This document shows positions 5,352 to 7,424 of a stretch of DNA of 7,424 nt, piece after piece (position 1 is the stretch's first letter; each line of letters starts with the position of its first letter). Made by a program: the position numbers and the translations under genes. Below the pieces are notes generated by a model. That model made no database searches. It saw only the letters and a program-made list of their open reading frames with translations, and had not been told where the DNA came from. Source of the DNA: Clostridium sp. (GTDB taxonomy: Bacteria > Bacillota_A > Clostridia > Lachnospirales > Lachnospiraceae); assembly GCA_023666975.1 (NCBI GenBank), contig JAMPAW010000159.1:1-7424 (forward strand), given 5' to 3'.

Positions 5352-5517
5352 ATGTGATTTCATTTCTATATGCAGACCTGTTTCATAGTCTGTGCCGTGT
5401 ATTTTTTTATACCGTTCTTTCATTGTGTCTTACTCCACTTTCTAACTGGATCTGCTGTATTTCATGTACCATGATATGCATTACTTCTTACTCAAAATAA
5501 AACACGTCAGCGTATCG
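5352..5517. other. intergenic stretch with tiny minus-strand frames; probable element end
   Basis: No gene is well supported. On the minus strand a 24-aa frame (ATG at 5481, stop at 5407) overlaps a 58-aa frame (ATG at 5423, stop at 5247). The second has GTGGAG at a 9-base gap and begins MKERYKKIHGTDYETG. It runs through the terminator and into antisense of the relaxase gene, so it is either spurious or a gene whose end was replaced when the element inserted. The right end of the element probably lies here. Confidence 0.35.
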
Positions 5518-5557
5518 GGAAAGCCGGCAGAATCTGTTAAAAAACTGCTGGCTTTCC
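5518..5557. terminator. stem-loop after the surface-protein gene
   Basis: The arms GGAAAGCCGGCAG and CTGCTGGCTTTCC pair at 12 of 13 positions around a 14-base loop, with a G-U wobble on the plus strand. It lies 20 bases beyond the stop codon of the minus-strand surface-protein gene, where a terminator is expected. Neither side has a long T-run (plus has TTTG), so efficiency is uncertain. Confidence 0.6.
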
Positions 5558-5577
5558 TTTGCTAATCCATGGTTTTT

Positions 5578-7424
5578 TTACGCATCCTCTCTCTTTTTCT
5601 TCACTGCAAATATCACGCATACAATACCGACAGCAGCAAGCAGGATGCCGATTATCACTGCACCCCACGGAAATGTGCGGCTGTCTGTGTCTGGAAGTTG
5701 CTCTTTAGCATCTTCCGTTTTGGCCGGAGACGAATCCTTGTCTGTGCCAGCGCTGCTTTCCGTTTCGGAATCCGCACTGTCCTCCGCCTTATCATTTACC
5801 GCGACCACATAATCTGACGCATGGGTAAATGCAAGCGATACTGTTCCGTCCTCTGCCACTTCACCGGAAGAAATAAATTCCAGCTCTCCGGTGCTCTCGT
5901 TGTAATAATACAGGCTTGCAGTAAGCCCCGCATTTTCCATGCCGATATTCATGGAAAGCACCGCTGTAAATTCAAAATCGCCGTCATGTGCAAGACTTAA
6001 CTGGATATGAAAACGCTCCCCTGCGACACTGTTCACAAGCTCCTCCGGAATTGCGTTTCCTCCCATTGTTACAGAAAAATCAATATCGCCTGCCCTGTCC
6101 GTAGTGATACTCTTTCCGTCCACGCTCCAAGTGATGCCGTTACCCATGTCAAAGGTAATCGTGATGTCCCTGCCACTGATGCGGTCAAAAATATCCCCCG
6201 GCACCACGGCAGAACCGTTCATGTCCACGTTGATGATGTTCCCATCCTCTGTCTTTTCTTCCTCTGCGCGAATCACATCCCAGCCGGTCTTGCCGTCCCC
6301 GCCTTTGATGAATGGGATGCCCGGCTCCGGCCTTGTATCTTCCGTATTGTCGCTGTCTGGCTCCGTATTTTTGGGCTGGCCGCTGTCCGGTTTTGTTGCA
6401 TCATCTCTCGGCTGGTCACTGTCCGGTTTTATCGTATCATCTTCCGGCTGGCTGCTGTCCTGCTCCGTATCTTCTGGCTGGCTGCTGTCCGGTTTTGCTG
6501 TATCAACCCCCGGCAGCTTCGCAATCGGCCTTGTATAACTGTGACCACAGCGGGTGCAGGTGTAGGTCATGACGCCTTCCTCTGAAACCGTGGGCGCCTT
6601 TGTCATCTGTGAATGGTAACTGTGACCGGTTGCCGGGATGCCTTCTGTGTAGCTGTCGCCGCAGGAACAGCTATACACCTTGATTCCTGCCTCCGTGCAG
6701 GATGCCGCCTTTGTCTCCGTCACGCTGTAACTGTGCGTGTGGCTTTCAGAAGGCAGTCTCGGTATGCTCTCCTTATAGCTGTCTCCACAGCGGGTGCAGG
6801 TGTAGGTTCTCTCGCCTTCGCTTCCTGTGGTCGGTTCTCTTGTCACGCTGCCCTTGTAGTCATGGCCCAATGCCGGTGTCGCATTTCCTGTTTTAGCCTT
6901 TACGCCACAATCCTTGCAGTAGGTGTCCCCTGTGTAGCCGCCTGCGGTACAGGTCGCCGCCACAAATCCACGGACTTCCGTGCTGCCGTGTACGCTGCTG
7001 TCTGTTCCGCCGTAAGGCTGATTACATCTGGTGCAGACTGCCCTCTTGGAACAGGTCGCCGTTCCGCCTGTGTGTCCCAGCGCCTTCACCACAATGCCGG
7101 ATTCCACCACAGAGCTGCATTTTGTACATTCCCTGTGTCCCAGCCCATCTTCTGTGCAGGTGGGCGCTTTTTCGCCCTCTCCCGTATAAAGAATAGCTCC
7201 TGCCACATGGTCACAGGACGATCTTGTGAGGGCAACCGTCACCGTCTCATTCTCATAATTGCCCTTATCCGCTCCGGTGTAAACTGCCACTGCGCTCACC
7301 GTAACCTCTACTTCAAGCGCTTTATCTTTATCCGATGCCTGCCATTCCCAGCCTGCCGGTAATGGCACACTGCCTACTTTTTTAATGCTGTTTGAGACAC
7401 TCATGGCACTGCCCGGCATGTTCG
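5578..7424 (-). CDS. cell-wall surface protein, C-terminal part (5' end beyond the window)
   Basis: At least 614 residues are visible. The frame is still open at the window edge, and the ATG at 7419 is probably internal. Counting from that Met, residues about 11-68 (containing PAGWEWQASDKDKALEVEVT and VYTGADKGNYENETV) look like the end of a beta-sandwich module common in clostridial surface proteins. Residues about 69-302 hold about six Cys-pair modules, for example TCTRCGDSYKESIP, linked by LGHxY-like turns. A Pro/Asp/Gln/Ser linker follows (308-366), then a probable folded domain (about 377-545). The C-terminus has QLPDTDS (residues 574-580), a hydrophobic helix (584-606) and KKKRED, which is the layout of a sortase substrate, although the fifth motif residue is Asp instead of Gly. 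The likely role is adhesion or matrix contact, but no ligand can be named. It is more GC-rich than the mobile element. Confidence 0.88.
   Translation of the reverse strand, partial: NMPGSAMSVSNSIKKVGSVPLPAGWEWQASDKDKALEVEVTVSAVAVYTGADKGNYENETVTVALTRSSCDHVAGAILYTGEGEKAPTCTEDGLGHRECTKCSSVVESGIVVKALGHTGGTATCSKRAVCTRCNQPYGGTDSSVHGSTEVRGFVAATCTAGGYTGDTYCKDCGVKAKTGNATPALGHDYKGSVTREPTTGSEGERTYTCTRCGDSYKESIPRLPSESHTHSYSVTETKAASCTEAGIKVYSCSCGDSYTEGIPATGHSYHSQMTKAPTVSEEGVMTYTCTRCGHSYTRPIAKLPGVDTAKPDSSQPEDTEQDSSQPEDDTIKPDSDQPRDDATKPDSGQPKNTEPDSDNTEDTRPEPGIPFIKGGDGKTGWDVIRAEEEKTEDGNIINVDMNGSAVVPGDIFDRISGRDITITFDMGNGITWSVDGKSITTDRAGDIDFSVTMGGNAIPEELVNSVAGERFHIQLSLAHDGDFEFTAVLSMNIGMENAGLTASLYYYNESTGELEFISSGEVAEDGTVSLAFTHASDYVVAVNDKAEDSADSETESSAGTDKDSSPAKTEDAKEQLPDTDSRTFPWGAVIIGILLAAVGIVCVIFAVKKKREDA
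6364..6498 (-). repeat. tandem 11-12-residue D-S-x-Q-P linker repeats
   Basis: Within the surface-protein gene, four near-copies of the pattern (K/Q)-(P)-D-S-(S/D/G)-Q-P-(E/R/K)-(D/N) run in tandem (KPDSSQPEDTE, QDSSQPEDD, KPDSDQPRDDAT, KPDSGQPKNTE). At the DNA level the units recur as GGCTGxxxxCTGTCC blocks. Such acidic, Pro-rich linkers commonly act as wall-spanning spacers, and their copy number can vary between strains by slippage. Confidence 0.75.
6514..7215 (-). repeat. Cys-pair module repeats in the surface protein
   Basis: About six degenerate modules of roughly 36-50 residues each carry a paired-cysteine motif: C98/C101, C129/C132, C168/C171, C208/C211, C251/C253 and C288/C291 (numbered from the Met at 7419). 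Two modules share near-identical DNA around 6546-6566 and 6788-6808 (CACAGCGGGTGCAGGTGTAG). The spacing suggests small zinc-ribbon-like or disulfide-stapled domains. Which one cannot be told from sequence alone. Confidence 0.7.

Noticed and set aside
6007..7362. several long plus-strand frames opposite the surface-protein gene
   Set aside because: They are antisense shadows of a repeat-rich, GC-richer gene, and the Cys/Arg-rich translations mirror its repeats.

Overview
The window looks like DNA from a low-GC Gram-positive gut-type clostridium, probably Lachnospiraceae or a relative. The reasons are strong AGGAGG-type Shine-Dalgarno sites, a clostridial-style mobilizable element, and a sortase-anchored surface protein with clostridial repeat modules. 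The genus cannot be fixed from the sequence.

Positions about 139-5351 carry a compact integrative mobilizable element (IME). On the minus strand lie a 553-aa large serine recombinase (147-1808), a small SHOCT-like protein just upstream of it (1858-2034), a gene-poor stretch rich in stem-loops (2080-2595), and a 109-aa winged-HTH regulator (2596-2925). On the plus strand, after a gene-free block packed with inverted repeats (about 3157-3475, the probable oriT), come a MobC-type relaxosome protein (3555-3896) and an overlapping MOBP-type relaxase (3845-5287). A strong stem-loop terminator (5300-5351) closes the module. The element would be excised and integrated by the recombinase, and nicked at oriT by relaxase plus MobC. 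Because no type IV secretion genes are present, it must borrow a conjugation channel from a co-resident element. No cargo gene is visible.

Right of the element, 5578 to the window edge (minus strand) is the C-terminal part of a large cell-wall surface protein. In order it has the end of a beta-sandwich-like module, about six Cys-pair repeat modules, a D-S-x-Q-P repeat linker, a conserved-looking C-terminal domain, an LPDTD sorting-like motif, a membrane helix and a basic tail. This part is visibly more GC-rich than the element and is probably host chromosome.

The least explained parts are the structured region at 2172-2580, the oriT-like array of nine inverted repeats, an in-frame amber codon upstream of the SHOCT-like ORF, and the unresolved element ends (1-146 and 5352-5517). 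No RNA gene of a known class and no CRISPR array was seen.
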